Shown here piece by piece: positions 25,450 through 34,221 of a stretch of 64,000 nt of DNA. Both the position numbers and the translations under genes were made by a program. The notes beneath the pieces were generated by a model that had not been told where the DNA came from, made no database searches, and was given only the letters and a program-made list of their open reading frames with translations. The stretch is from positions 124,001 to 188,000 of the forward strand of contig NZ_BBXC01000015.1 of assembly GCF_001570525.1 (NCBI RefSeq), read 5' to 3'. Numbering within the stretch: position 1 is the first letter of the stretch; each line of letters begins with the position of its first letter. Source of the DNA: Herbidospora sakaeratensis (GTDB lineage: Bacteria > Actinomycetota > Actinomycetes > Streptosporangiales > Streptosporangiaceae).

Positions 25450-26625
25450 ATGACCTTTCAGGACGAGCTGGAAAAACTGCGGCGATCCATCCACCGGGAA
25501 CCCGAGATCGGCCTCGATCTGCCGCGTACGCAGGAGAAGGTGCTGGCCGCCCTCGACGGGCTGCCCCTGGAGGTCACCACCGGCGAGAAACTCACCTCCG
25601 TCACCGCCGTGCTGCGCGGCGGACGGAGCGAGGGCACGAGCGTGCTGCTCCGGGCCGACATGGACGCCCTGCCCGTCCAGGAGCGGGTCCCGGTCGACTA
25701 CCGCTCGGTGATCGACGGCGCGATGCACGCCTGCGGCCACGACCTGCACACCGCCATGCTCGTCGGCGCCGCCCGGCTGCTGTCGGACCGCCGCGACCAC
25801 CTGGCCGGCGACGTCGTCTTCATGTTCCAGCCCGGCGAGGAGGGCCACGAGGGCGCCAAACTGATGATCGACGAGGGGGTGCTGGACGCCTCGGGCCGCC
25901 GCGTCTCCGCCGCGTACGGCCTGCACGTCTTCTCGGCCATCGTGCCGAGCGGCTGGTTCGTCACCAAGCCGGGCCCGGTGCTGGCCGCCGCCGACACCTT
26001 CGACGTGACCGTGCGCGGGCGGGGCGGCCACGCGTCCACGCCGCACCGGGCGCTCGACCCGGTCCAGGTGGCCTGCGAGATCGTGAGCCAGCTGCAGACG
26101 TACACGACCCGGGCCTTCGACGTGTTCGACCCGGTGGTGATCACCGTCGGGCAGTTCCACGCCGGCACGGCCGACAACGTGATCCCCGACGACGCCTGGT
26201 TCCAGGCGACGATCCGGGCCTTCTCCGCCGAGACCAGGGCGAAGGTCAAGGAAGGGGTGGTCCGGCTGGCGACGGGCATCGCCGAGGCCCACGGCCTGCG
26301 CGCGGAGTGCTCGTTCGGGATCGGCTACCCGGTGACGGTCAACGACGCCGCCGAGGCCGCCTTCGCGGCGGAGGTGGTGCCGGAGGTCGTCGGCCCCGAC
26401 CGCTATCTGACGATGCCGCGCCCGGCCACCGGGTCGGAGGACTTCTCGTTCGTCCTCGACGAGGTGCCGGGCGCGTTCCTGGTGCTGGGCGCCCACGCGA
26501 AGGGGGCCGACCCGGCGACCTGCGCGACCAACCACTCCCCCGAGACCGAGTTCGACGACTCGGTGATGGCCGACGGGTCACGCGTGCTGGCCGCCCTCGC
26601 GGAGCGGCGCCTACTTGAGGTTTAG
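25450..26625 (+). CDS. M20-family amidohydrolase
   Basis: A 391-residue metallopeptidase/aminoacylase of the M20D group. Metal-binding motifs are the DMDALP segment (70-75), HACGHDLH (93-100) and GEEGHEG (129-135), and the C-terminal region has the family His in CATNHSPETEFDD. Such enzymes hydrolyse N-acyl amino acids, hippurate or auxin conjugates. It is monocistronic in appearance, and its 3' end overlaps the convergent PGPGW gene by 15 bases. Confidence 0.93.
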   Translation: MTFQDELEKLRRSIHREPEIGLDLPRTQEKVLAALDGLPLEVTTGEKLTSVTAVLRGGRSEGTSVLLRADMDALPVQERVPVDYRSVIDGAMHACGHDLHTAMLVGAARLLSDRRDHLAGDVVFMFQPGEEGHEGAKLMIDEGVLDASGRRVSAAYGLHVFSAIVPSGWFVTKPGPVLAAADTFDVTVRGRGGHASTPHRALDPVQVACEIVSQLQTYTTRAFDVFDPVVITVGQFHAGTADNVIPDDAWFQATIRAFSAETRAKVKEGVVRLATGIAEAHGLRAECSFGIGYPVTVNDAAEAAFAAEVVPEVVGPDRYLTMPRPATGSEDFSFVLDEVPGAFLVLGAHAKGADPATCATNHSPETEFDDSVMADGSRVLAALAERRLLEV

Positions 26626-27057
26626 GAAGTTCAGCCCGTATTCGACCATGTCGAAGCCGAGCGTCAGCTTCAGGCAGCCCCACACGATCGCGAAGGCCAC
26701 CGCGAAGGTCAGCACCCCGGCGATGATCCGGACCGCCCAGTTCTGCCGCTTCAGCCAGTCGGTCGCCATGGTGACGTAGCGCTTGGCGAACTCCAGCACC
26801 CGATGGGCCCAGCTGAACTCGGTCGCCAGCAGCGCCAGACCGGCGAACACGACCAGCCAGCCCGGACCCGGGAACGGCACCATGATGAGCCCGCCGATCA
26901 CCATGGCCCCGCCGATCGTGCCGATCACGATCTTCAGGGTCAGGGCGCCCGTGCGGGTCGCGCGGAAACGGTCGAGCCGTCCCTTGATTCCACTGTTGTC
27001 CACCGCGACCGGCGTCTTCGGATCGACGTCGGGATCGGTGGGCCCGGCCATAGCCAT
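26611..27057 (-). CDS. TIGR02611-family PGPGW membrane protein
   Basis: A 148-residue membrane protein. The signature FPGPGWLVVFAGLALLATEF follows a hydrophobic helix GTIGGAMVIGGLIMVP, and a third helix lies at about 105-125 (IIAGVLTFAVAFAIVWGCL). This matches the actinobacterial TIGR02611 group, whose function is not known. ATG 27051 is an alternative start. It converges with the M20 gene and is divergent from the sigma factor gene. Confidence 0.88.
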   Translation of the reverse strand: MAMAGPTDPDVDPKTPVAVDNSGIKGRLDRFRATRTGALTLKIVIGTIGGAMVIGGLIMVPFPGPGWLVVFAGLALLATEFSWAHRVLEFAKRYVTMATDWLKRQNWAVRIIAGVLTFAVAFAIVWGCLKLTLGFDMVEYGLNFLNLK

Positions 27058-27219
27058 ATAGGTGTCACCCCCACGGCCAGCATAACCAGAGGTCTTGCAG
27101 CAGACTTTCAGCCAGATGGACCATTCGCCCTGATCCCTTGGTCGCATACCGACATGTCGTGATCCGCCCCAAGGATGGTCCTCTGAGAATGCGGGAAAGC
27201 GATTCGCGCCTGCGGCGGA

Positions 27220-27831
27220 GTGCAGATGTCAGATGACCGCACCGCCCGGGGGGCACCCATGACGGCCGATATCGGCGAGCAGGTGGGAGACGCCGAGCTC
27301 GTCGCCGGATTCCGGCAGGATCCGGAGGCGTTCACCCGCGTCTACGACCACTACTTCCGAGACGTCTACCGCTACGTGGCCGGACGGCTCGGCGAGTCCG
27401 CCGCCGACGACCTCGCGGCGGAGACCTTCCTGACCGCCTTCCGCCTGCGGGCCAGATTCGAACCCGAACGCGGCGGGCTGCGGCCCTGGTTGTTCGGGAT
27501 CGCGACCAACCTGGTCGCCCGCCACCGGCGCAAGGAAGCACGGCACTACCAGGCGCTGGCCCGCACGGGGGCCGAGCCGGACGCCGAGAGCCACGAGACC
27601 CGCGTGCTCGCCTCCGTCGCGGCCGGGCGGCTGCACGCCGACCTGGTCCGGGCGCTGGCGTCGCTCAACCGGGGAGAACGCGACGTGCTGCTGCTCGTGG
27701 CCCTGGCGCAACTCACCCATGAGGAGGTCGCCGAGGCGCTCGGCATCTCCTACGGCACGGTCGGCTCACGTCTGAGCCGGGCGCGCACGAAGCTTCGCAA
27801 ACTGATCGGCAAGGAGTCGTTCAATGGATGA
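27220..27831 (+). CDS. ECF-type RNA polymerase sigma factor
   Basis: A 203-residue sigma-70 family factor. Region 2 is FTRVYDHYFRDVYRYVAGRLGES followed by DDLAAETFLTAFRLR, and region 4 is LTHEEVAEALGISYGTVGSRLSRAR. It lacks region 3, as expected of ECF factors. ATG 27226 and 27259 are possible shorter starts. The stop overlaps the next gene by 8 bases, so its partner, a CU044_5270-type membrane protein, is probably its sensor/anti-sigma equivalent. Confidence 0.92.
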   Translation: MQMSDDRTARGAPMTADIGEQVGDAELVAGFRQDPEAFTRVYDHYFRDVYRYVAGRLGESAADDLAAETFLTAFRLRARFEPERGGLRPWLFGIATNLVARHRRKEARHYQALARTGAEPDAESHETRVLASVAAGRLHADLVRALASLNRGERDVLLLVALAQLTHEEVAEALGISYGTVGSRLSRARTKLRKLIGKESFNG

Positions 27832-28723
27832 CCTTGAGTCGCTGCGCGTCGCGCTCGCCAAGGAACCCTCGCAGGACACGATCGACCAGGGCCGGCACCG
27901 GCTCATGAACGCGGCCCGCCGGCCCGCCCCCCGCAGGCGCGGCCTGCTGGCCGCCGGGGTGCTCGCCCTCGGCGCGTCGGCCGCCGCGGTGATCACCCTG
28001 CTGCCCTCGGCCACCCCCCAGCCGGCCCCGGCCGAGGCACGGCCGTCGGTGAGCACGCCGGTCCAGCTCACCGGCCGGCAGATCCTGCTCGCCGCCGCCG
28101 ACACCGCCCAGCGTGTCGCCGAGGAGCCCGGGAAGTACTGGCACGTCGTCATCGAGCACCCCGGGTCCGGCAAGATCGTGAAGGGCCGGAAGGACGAGTC
28201 GTGGCGGGCCGAATGGTGGTACCGCCGATCCGACGGCCACCTCTTCGGCGGCACCCCGGACGGCAAGGCCATGGACAACCCGAAGTCCGGCGACTTCTGG
28301 GCGTTCGACCAGTCGTTCACCTACCAGGAGCTCCAGGACCTCCCGACCGACCCGGACGCGCTGAAGGAACTGGCCCTCAAGGGCATGCGCGAGGGCCTGA
28401 AGGGCGAGCCGCCCCGGGTCGGCGAGGACGGCTACGTCGCCCTCTCGATGTCCTACCTGCTCTATGACGTGCCGATCCCGCCGCAGGTCAGGGCGGGCGT
28501 GTTGCGGGCCATCGCGGCGCTGCCGATCGTGTCGAACACCGGCGACGTCGACGGCGGCCACGGGGTGACCGTGGACATCGAGGACTCGTCGTTCACGCTG
28601 GTCGTCGACCCGGAGACGGGGCTGCTGCGCAGCATCGTCACCTCGCCCGACAACACGATCGACATCACCACCGCCGAGTGGACCGACGACCTGCCCGAGG
28701 TGGTTGCGCCGCCCGCCGAGTGA
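27824..28723 (+). CDS. CU044_5270-family protein
   Basis: A 299-residue protein with a short cytoplasmic N-terminus (LESLRVALAKEPSQDTIDQGRHRLMNA), one transmembrane helix at about 42-62 (RGLLAAGVLALGASAAAVITLL) and a large extracytoplasmic domain starting QLTGRQILLAAADTAQR. This layout is typical of proteins encoded immediately after ECF sigma factors in actinomycetes, where they probably act as anti-sigma/sensor partners; that is inferred from linkage. The start overlaps the sigma gene by 8 bases. A strong hairpin follows the stop. Confidence 0.88.
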   Translation: MDDLESLRVALAKEPSQDTIDQGRHRLMNAARRPAPRRRGLLAAGVLALGASAAAVITLLPSATPQPAPAEARPSVSTPVQLTGRQILLAAADTAQRVAEEPGKYWHVVIEHPGSGKIVKGRKDESWRAEWWYRRSDGHLFGGTPDGKAMDNPKSGDFWAFDQSFTYQELQDLPTDPDALKELALKGMREGLKGEPPRVGEDGYVALSMSYLLYDVPIPPQVRAGVLRAIAALPIVSNTGDVDGGHGVTVDIEDSSFTLVVDPETGLLRSIVTSPDNTIDITTAEWTDDLPEVVAPPAE

Positions 28724-28744
28724 GGTCCCGGCACCCGCGGGCGC

Positions 28745-28775
28745 ACCGGCCAGGACGGTTTCCGTCCTGGCCGGT
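28745..28775. terminator. Bidirectional intrinsic-type terminator hairpin
   Basis: A perfect 14-base-pair stem (left arm ACCGGCCAGGACGG) closes a TTT loop between the convergent CU044_5270 and xyloglucanase genes. It can terminate transcripts from both sides. No T-run follows, which is common in high-GC actinomycetes. Confidence 0.85.
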
Positions 28776-28793
28776 CGCCGCTGTCCCGAAGGG

Positions 28794-31499
28794 TCAGGCG
28801 GGAGTGCAGGTGACGGCCGGGATCGGGTTGGTGCCCGACTGGCCGGCGTTGAAGCCGAACGTGGTCGTGCCGTTCGGGCTCAGGTTGCCGTTGTAGTTCA
28901 TGTTCACGACCGTCTGCTGCGCGCCGCTCGCGGAGTGCACGCCGTTCCAGAGCTGGCTGACGGTCTGCCCGTTGGCCCAGGTCCAGCGCACGGTCCAGCC
29001 GGTGATCGCGCTGGTGCCGCTGTTCCTGACGGTCACGCTCGCGCCGAACCCGCCGGGCCACGAGTTCGTGATCGTGTACGTCGCCGCGCACGCCTTACCG
29101 GGATTGGGAGACGGGGACGGCGAGGGACTGGGGCTCGGGCTCGGCGAGGGGCTCGGCGAAGGCGACGGGCTGGGGCTCGGGCTCGGAGAAGGGCTGGGCG
29201 ACGGCGACGGGGTGGCGCCGGTGCGGTCGGCGTACAGGATGCCTCTGCCGTTGGTGCCCAGGTAGACGCGGCCCCAGATGCGGGGGTCGCCGGTGATGGC
29301 CTCGCCGATGTTGCCGTACTGGTGCTGGTCGTCGTTGATGCGCACCCACGACGCGCCCGCGTCGTCGGAGCGGAAGACGCCGCGCACGCCGTCGACCTTC
29401 GCGACGAGGAAGATCGCCATGTACGACTGCCCGGGGGCCGCCTTGCCGAAGCCGACGTTGTCCGACTCCTCCACATTGGAGATCTTGGTGAACGACGTCC
29501 CGGAGTTGGTCGACCGCCACAGGCCCGCGCCGCCGGCCAGCCAGATGTCGCCCTCGCGTCCCGGCACCGCCTTGAACCGGGCCGTCGTGGGCAGGCCGGT
29601 CGCGCTGGAGGCGGTGAAGGTCTGGCCGCCGTTGGTCGAGACGTAGAACCGCCCGTTGGCGAAGGCGTAGAACTTCTGCGGGTTCACCCGGTCGGACTCG
29701 ACCCGGGCGCCCGACGGGACCCCGCTGGAGGTCGCCCACGAGTTGCCGTACCCGACCGAGTAGACGACCGAGGCCCCGCTGTCGGCGGGCGCCCAGACGA
29801 ACCGGCTGCCGTCGGCCGCGGCGGCGACCGTGCCGCCGTTGTTGATGCCGCCGGGCTCCTGGCCCTGGAACCAGTTGGCGCCGCCGTCGGTGGAGAAGGC
29901 GACGTGGTTGTCGTTCGGGCGGTCGGCCTCGGTGAAGTTGCCGACCCTGACCATCGTCGAGGGGTTGAGCTCGGCGTAGTCGAGCGAGGTCGTCGAGGTG
30001 AAGTTGGGCTGCAGGAACATCATCGGCGGCACGGCGTCGAGGTTGGTGTGCCGGAAGCCGCCGATGTCGCCCAGGCCCGAGATCAGCGGGGCGCTGCCGG
30101 TCGGCGGGCTGATCAGGTCGAGGACGGCGGTCTCCTCCAGGCCCTTGACCATCGGCTTGATGGTGAGCTGGCCGCCGGTGTCCCACAACTTCAGGTCGGT
30201 CGATCCGTAGATGGTGGCGCCGGTGCCGTACATGAAGCGGTTGCCGTCGAAGGGGTCGATCTCCATCGACTCGGTCATCCAGCCCAGCTTGGGCGTGACC
30301 TCGGGGGGTTGCGGGTTGGCTCCCCAGCTGAGCCACGGCGCGGAGCTGATGTCCATCTTGTAGCGGAAACTGCGGTTCGGGTACGAGGTGAAGTCCCAGA
30401 TCCGCGTCCAGGTCGCCCCCGAGTCGGTCGACCGCCAGAAGATCACGTCGGGCCACCAGGAGATCTGCGTGGCCACCATGATCGTGCTCGGGTTGGTGCG
30501 GTCGATGGTCAGGCCGGAGTAGCCGAAGTAGGCGTCGCCGCTGCTCGACGGGATCGGCGAGATCTGCGTCCAGGTCCCGGTCGCGGTGGCGTAGCGCCAG
30601 ACGTCGCCCTTGGCCCCGGAGTAGGGGCCGGCGGTGTCGGAGGTGGCGAGGTAGAGGTAGCCGTTGACGTGGTCGAGCACGCCCTTGTGGGCGATGTAGC
30701 CGGTCGGGGTGCCGGGCAGCCGCTCCCAGGTGGAGCCGCCGTTGGTGGTCCGGTAGACGGTGTTGGCCTTGTCGGCCACGCCGACGTAGATCGTCTGGGT
30801 GGCGTTGCCGGACGTCCCGGTGCGCTTGTCGAAGGTCACCCACACGACGCCGGGCTGGTGGCTGGTGTAGCCGTTGGGGTCGCTCGGGTCGTCACTGTAG
30901 TTGCCGGCGTTCGGGAAACCGGTCACCTTGGCCCAGGTCGCGCCGTAGTCGGTGCTGCGCCACAGGCCGTTGCCCATCGGCGCGCCCAGGTAGAGGGTCG
31001 AGTTGCGGTTGGGATCGATCGCGAGCCGCTCCCCCATGCCCCGGCCGGGCATGTTGCCGCCCATCTTGAACGGCAGCGGGGTGACCGCCCAGGAGTCGCC
31101 CTTGTTCGTCGACCGCAGGATCGCGCCGTTGTTGGGGTCCCACGAGTTGGTGTACATGCCCACGGCCGCGTAGACGCGGTTGGTCTGCACCGGGTCGGTC
31201 GCGATGCTGTCGACCCCGTTGTAGCCCCAGTTGGTGAAGCCGACCCAGTCGAGCAGCGGCTTCCACGACGACCCCGACTGGTCCCAGCGGTACATCCCGC
31301 CGATGTCGGTCCGGGCGTAGATCAGGTTCCGCTCGGTCGGGTTGAACACGATGCCCGGCACGAACCCGCCGCCGTCGATCCGCACGTTCTTGTACGTGTA
31401 CGGATCGGAGGCGACCGCCCCGGCCGGCGCCATCCGCACCACCGCCGCGACCAGCGCCAGGGCGACGATCGCGAGCAGGCTGACGATCTTTCTTCGCAT
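28794..31499 (-). CDS. Secreted xyloglucanase (GH74) with CBM2
   Basis: A 901-residue secreted glycoside hydrolase. A signal peptide occupies about 1-29 (RRKIVSLLAIVALALVAAVV... ending AGAVA). The GH74 double beta-propeller follows: YKNVRIDGGGFVPGIVFNP, repeated STDGGxTW-like blades (WRSTDYGATWAKV, RSTDSGATWTRIWDF). A long Pro-Ser linker leads to a C-terminal family 2 cellulose-binding module (CAATYTITNSWPGGFGASVTV, GWTVRWTWANGQTV). It should cut xyloglucan backbones outside the cell. ATG 31499 has GGAGGAG upstream. No other xyloglucan genes adjoin it. Confidence 0.93.
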   Translation of the reverse strand: MRRKIVSLLAIVALALVAAVVRMAPAGAVASDPYTYKNVRIDGGGFVPGIVFNPTERNLIYARTDIGGMYRWDQSGSSWKPLLDWVGFTNWGYNGVDSIATDPVQTNRVYAAVGMYTNSWDPNNGAILRSTNKGDSWAVTPLPFKMGGNMPGRGMGERLAIDPNRNSTLYLGAPMGNGLWRSTDYGATWAKVTGFPNAGNYSDDPSDPNGYTSHQPGVVWVTFDKRTGTSGNATQTIYVGVADKANTVYRTTNGGSTWERLPGTPTGYIAHKGVLDHVNGYLYLATSDTAGPYSGAKGDVWRYATATGTWTQISPIPSSSGDAYFGYSGLTIDRTNPSTIMVATQISWWPDVIFWRSTDSGATWTRIWDFTSYPNRSFRYKMDISSAPWLSWGANPQPPEVTPKLGWMTESMEIDPFDGNRFMYGTGATIYGSTDLKLWDTGGQLTIKPMVKGLEETAVLDLISPPTGSAPLISGLGDIGGFRHTNLDAVPPMMFLQPNFTSTTSLDYAELNPSTMVRVGNFTEADRPNDNHVAFSTDGGANWFQGQEPGGINNGGTVAAAADGSRFVWAPADSGASVVYSVGYGNSWATSSGVPSGARVESDRVNPQKFYAFANGRFYVSTNGGQTFTASSATGLPTTARFKAVPGREGDIWLAGGAGLWRSTNSGTSFTKISNVEESDNVGFGKAAPGQSYMAIFLVAKVDGVRGVFRSDDAGASWVRINDDQHQYGNIGEAITGDPRIWGRVYLGTNGRGILYADRTGATPSPSPSPSPSPSPSPSPSPSPSPSPSPSPSPSPSPNPGKACAATYTITNSWPGGFGASVTVRNSGTSAITGWTVRWTWANGQTVSQLWNGVHSASGAQQTVVNMNYNGNLSPNGTTTFGFNAGQSGTNPIPAVTCTPA
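29098..29216 (-). repeat. Pro-Ser repeat coding for the xyloglucanase linker
   Basis: About 120 bases of near-identical 12- to 18-base units encode an alternating Pro-Ser linker between the GH74 catalytic region and the CBM2. Such linkers are flexible spacers. The repeat may vary in copy number between strains and is prone to assembly collapse. Confidence 0.85.
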
Positions 31500-31584
31500 G
31501 GACGGTTTCTCCTCCGTGAATGGATAACCGGCCATGCACGATCAGGTGGGGACCCTGACCGTCCGCCCAGCGCGTGCATGGAAC

Positions 31585-31605
31585 TTGGTTTGATTACCAA
31601 ACCAA
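31585..31605. promoter_or_regulatory. Perfect inverted repeat between xyloglucanase and deformylase genes
   Basis: TTGGTTTG, a 5-base centre ATTAC, then CAAACCAA: perfect 8-base arms in an otherwise GC-rich gap. It is 86 bases upstream of the xyloglucanase ATG and about 28 bases before the deformylase start. It could be an operator for a sugar-responsive repressor controlling the xyloglucanase. Confidence 0.6.
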
Positions 31606-31632
31606 CTATCTCAGGTGGGGACCGCTGCGACA

Positions 31633-32172
31633 ATGGACCACATGAGACCCATCACGATCGTCGGGACACCGGTCCTGCACACCCCGTGCCGCCCGGTGGA
31701 GAAGTTCGACGACGAGCTCGCCGCCCTGGCCGACGACATGTTCGAGAGCATGTACGCCGCCGAGGGCGTCGGCCTGGCGGCCAACCAGATCGGCGTCGAC
31801 CTGCGCGTCTTCGTCTACGACTGCCCCGACGCCGACGAGGTCTTCCAGAAGGGCGTGGTCGTCAACCCGACCCTGGAGCTCCCGCCCGAGGAGGAGCAGG
31901 AGTTCGACGTCGGCGGCGAGGGCTGCCTGTCGGTCCCCGGCCCGCGCGCCGCCCTGGGCCGCCCCAACGTGGCCACCGTCCACGGCTTCGACCTCACGGG
32001 CGAGCCGATCACCGTGGTCGGCACGGGCGTGCTGGCCCGCTGCTTCCAGCACGAGACCGACCACCTGAACGGCATCCTCTACATCGACCACCTGACCCCC
32101 GAGGCCCGCGAGGCCGTCTTGACCGAGTTCCGCGAGGGCCGCACTCCCGAAGCCGACGCCGATAGAACATAA
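31633..32172 (+). CDS. def: Peptide deformylase
   Basis: A 179-residue iron/zinc enzyme that removes the formyl group from nascent N-terminal methionine. The three family motifs are GVGLAANQIG (46-54), EGCLSVPG (96-103, metal ligand C98) and QHETDHLNG (139-147, ligands H140 and H144, catalytic E141). ATG 31642 is an alternative start. Actinomycetes often carry several deformylases, so this may be a secondary copy. A patatin gene follows 8 bases downstream. Confidence 0.95.
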   Translation: MDHMRPITIVGTPVLHTPCRPVEKFDDELAALADDMFESMYAAEGVGLAANQIGVDLRVFVYDCPDADEVFQKGVVVNPTLELPPEEEQEFDVGGEGCLSVPGPRAALGRPNVATVHGFDLTGEPITVVGTGVLARCFQHETDHLNGILYIDHLTPEAREAVLTEFREGRTPEADADRT

Positions 32173-32180
32173 TTCGGTAT

Positions 32181-33005
32181 ATGACGAGAGCATTGGTCCT
32201 GGGCGGCGGGGGCATCGCCGGAATCGCCTGGGAAGCAGGGATTGTCACCGGTCTGCGCCGTGAAGGCGTCGACCTCGGCACCGCCGACACGATCATCGGC
32301 ACGTCCGCCGGGTCGGTCGTCGGCACCCTTATCGCCACCGGCGCCGACCTGGAGCAGGCCGTCGCGCGCCAGTCGACCTCCGACCACGGCCCGCGACCGG
32401 CGGTCGACATGGCCCCGGTCATGCAGGCGTTCGCGATCCTCTTCGACCCGAACGTCGAGCCGAAGGAGGCCCGCCGACGGGTCGGCGAGCTGGCCCTGGC
32501 GCTGCCCGTCGTCGACGGCATGGCCCGGATCGAGTCGGTCGGCGACCGGCTGCCGGTGAAGGTGTGGCCCGAGCGCGATCTCCAGATCACCGCCGTCGAC
32601 GCCGCCACCGGCCAGTTCGTCGTCTGGACCCGCGAGTCGGGGGTCGAGCTGACCCTCGCCGTCGCCTCCAGTTGCGCCGTCCCGTGCGTCTACCCGCCGG
32701 TCGAGATCAACGGCGCCCGCTACATGGACGGCGGCGTGCGCAGCGGCACCAACGCCGACCTGGCCAGGGGCGCCGGCACGGTCGTCGTGCTCGAGCCCCT
32801 CATCGGCATGGTCCCGCCCGAGCGCCTGGCCCGGGAACTGGAGAAGACGGGCGCGGCGCGCACCGTGTCGGTCGGCCCCGACGAGGCGGCCAAGGCCGTG
32901 TTCGGCGACAACGTGCTCGACCCGGGCCTGTGGGCGCCCGCCTTCAAGGCCGGCCTCGCCCAGGCGCCGACGGTCGCCGCGCGGGTCTCCGAGGTGTGGG
33001 ACTGA
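32181..33005 (+). CDS. Patatin-like phospholipase
   Basis: A 274-residue patatin-fold acyl hydrolase. The oxyanion loop is GGGGIAG (8-14), the nucleophile is Ser42 in GTSAG, and the dyad Asp is D183 in YMDGG. It lies 8 bases after peptide deformylase and 29 bases before an F420-type oxidoreductase gene, so the three are probably co-transcribed. It is a second, divergent patatin in this window, only distantly similar to the one at 18-19 kb. Confidence 0.92.
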   Translation: MTRALVLGGGGIAGIAWEAGIVTGLRREGVDLGTADTIIGTSAGSVVGTLIATGADLEQAVARQSTSDHGPRPAVDMAPVMQAFAILFDPNVEPKEARRRVGELALALPVVDGMARIESVGDRLPVKVWPERDLQITAVDAATGQFVVWTRESGVELTLAVASSCAVPCVYPPVEINGARYMDGGVRSGTNADLARGAGTVVVLEPLIGMVPPERLARELEKTGAARTVSVGPDEAAKAVFGDNVLDPGLWAPAFKAGLAQAPTVAARVSEVWD

Positions 33006-33034
33006 GAGCCGCTTTTCCGGCAAGTATGGGGCGC

Positions 33035-33457
33035 ATGAGCAACCCGACTGACGGCGACATCCGCGAGATCAACCGCAAGACGATCGAGGAGTTCCGCGCC
33101 CACAAGGGCGGCGGCCCGTTCGAGGGCCGCGCCCTGCTGATCCTCACCACCCGCGGCCGCGTCACCGGCCGCCCCCACACGACCCCGATGATGTACGTCA
33201 TCGAGGGCGACCACCTGCTGGTCATGGCCTCGGCCGCCGGCGCGCCCGACGATCCGGAGTGGTACCGGAACCTCCTCAAGACCCCGGAGGTCACCGTCGA
33301 GGTCGGCGACCAGGTCTACATCGCCAACGCGCGGCCGACGGAGGGCCCGGAGTACGACGCGGTGTGGTCGGAGATCAAGAAGAACTTCCCGTTCTTCTCC
33401 GACCACGAGAAGGCGGCCGGCCGCAAGATCCCGGTCGTCGCACTGGAACGGACCTGA
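33035..33457 (+). CDS. Deazaflavin (F420)-dependent nitroreductase-family protein
   Basis: A 140-residue split beta-barrel protein of the Ddn-like family: INRKTIEEFRAHKGGGPFEG, then LLILTTRGRVTGRPHTTPMMYV and NLLKTPEVTVEVGDQVYIANA. Members use cofactor F420 to reduce quinones or nitro compounds; cofactor use here is inferred from family. ATG 33026 is an alternative start. It closes a small group with deformylase and patatin. Confidence 0.9.
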   Translation: MSNPTDGDIREINRKTIEEFRAHKGGGPFEGRALLILTTRGRVTGRPHTTPMMYVIEGDHLLVMASAAGAPDDPEWYRNLLKTPEVTVEVGDQVYIANARPTEGPEYDAVWSEIKKNFPFFSDHEKAAGRKIPVVALERT

Positions 33458-33540
33458 ATTCGTTCGTTGGCCTGCGCAGGTCACCCGGCTACGGTAATCT
33501 AGAACAGATATTCGATGAATCGCCGAGGGAGGTGCTGGCC

Positions 33541-34221
33541 ATGGCACGACCGGTCCCTACACTGAAGAGCGTGCCGGCCCCTGCGCCTCTTCGCGGTCCT
33601 GCGGCAGCCGTCGCCTATCTTCTCGCGACGGCTCGCGCCAGCGGCATGCGCATCAACCGCACCAAACTGGCCAAGCTCCTCTACCTGGCCGATCTTCGCG
33701 CCGTGGAGCAGGGCCTGCCCCCGGGATCGGGTGTGGAGTGGCGATGGCGTCACTACGGCCCGCACAGCCTTCGCCTTGCCGAGATCGAGCGGGACCTCAG
33801 CGAAGCTGGAGTCATCGACGTCGAGGAGAGCGCCGACCCCTTCGCCGGATATCGCGAACGCGTCATCTACCTGATCGATGCGCCACAGACAGTCGTCGAT
33901 GCCCATTTCGTCGAGATCATCGATGCCGTCCTCGCAGAATACGGGCGATGGTCTGCGGGGCAGCTGAAAAGCTTCACCTATCAGACGGCCCCGATGCAGA
34001 TGGCGATTCAGCAGAATCGGCGCGAAGTGCGACTTGATCTAGCTGGTGGGGCGCCGCTCCCCGACCTGGGTTCGGGCCTCAACCGGCTCCGCCGATGGGC
34101 CGCCCGCAATCCATTGCCCGACGACGAGCCCGGCGGAGTCGATGATCTGGTCGAAGAGAGTTCGCAGTTCACCGACCACCGTGCCGAGGCCACTCGGCAC
34201 CTCATGGGGGAAGAGGAATAA
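33541..34221 (+). CDS. Panacea-domain (SocA/DUF4065-like) antitoxin
   Basis: A 226-residue protein. The Panacea/DUF4065 core is MRINRTKLAKLLYLADLRAV and RWRHYGPHSLRLAEIERDL at about 35-90. Panacea-domain proteins are known antitoxins that pair with many unrelated toxins (PanAT systems; SocA is related). The extra C-terminal region (from about 155) with DDLVEESSQF is probably toxin-specific. Its TAA is followed at once by the toxin's GTG, with no gap. Codon use is less GC-ending than neighbouring genes, hinting at lateral acquisition. Confidence 0.85.
   Translation: MARPVPTLKSVPAPAPLRGPAAAVAYLLATARASGMRINRTKLAKLLYLADLRAVEQGLPPGSGVEWRWRHYGPHSLRLAEIERDLSEAGVIDVEESADPFAGYRERVIYLIDAPQTVVDAHFVEIIDAVLAEYGRWSAGQLKSFTYQTAPMQMAIQQNRREVRLDLAGGAPLPDLGSGLNRLRRWAARNPLPDDEPGGVDDLVEESSQFTDHRAEATRHLMGEEE

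Noticed and set aside
29098-29216. Regular short repeats, considered as a CRISPR-like array
   Set aside because: The units are contiguous without spacers and encode the Pro-Ser linker of the xyloglucanase in frame.
28704-32165. A 1153-codon open frame antisense to the xyloglucanase gene
   Set aside because: It is the opposite-strand shadow of a gene with strong G/C third-position bias; its translation is low-complexity Arg/Gly/Val-rich and matches no family, while the xyloglucanase frame is clearly real.
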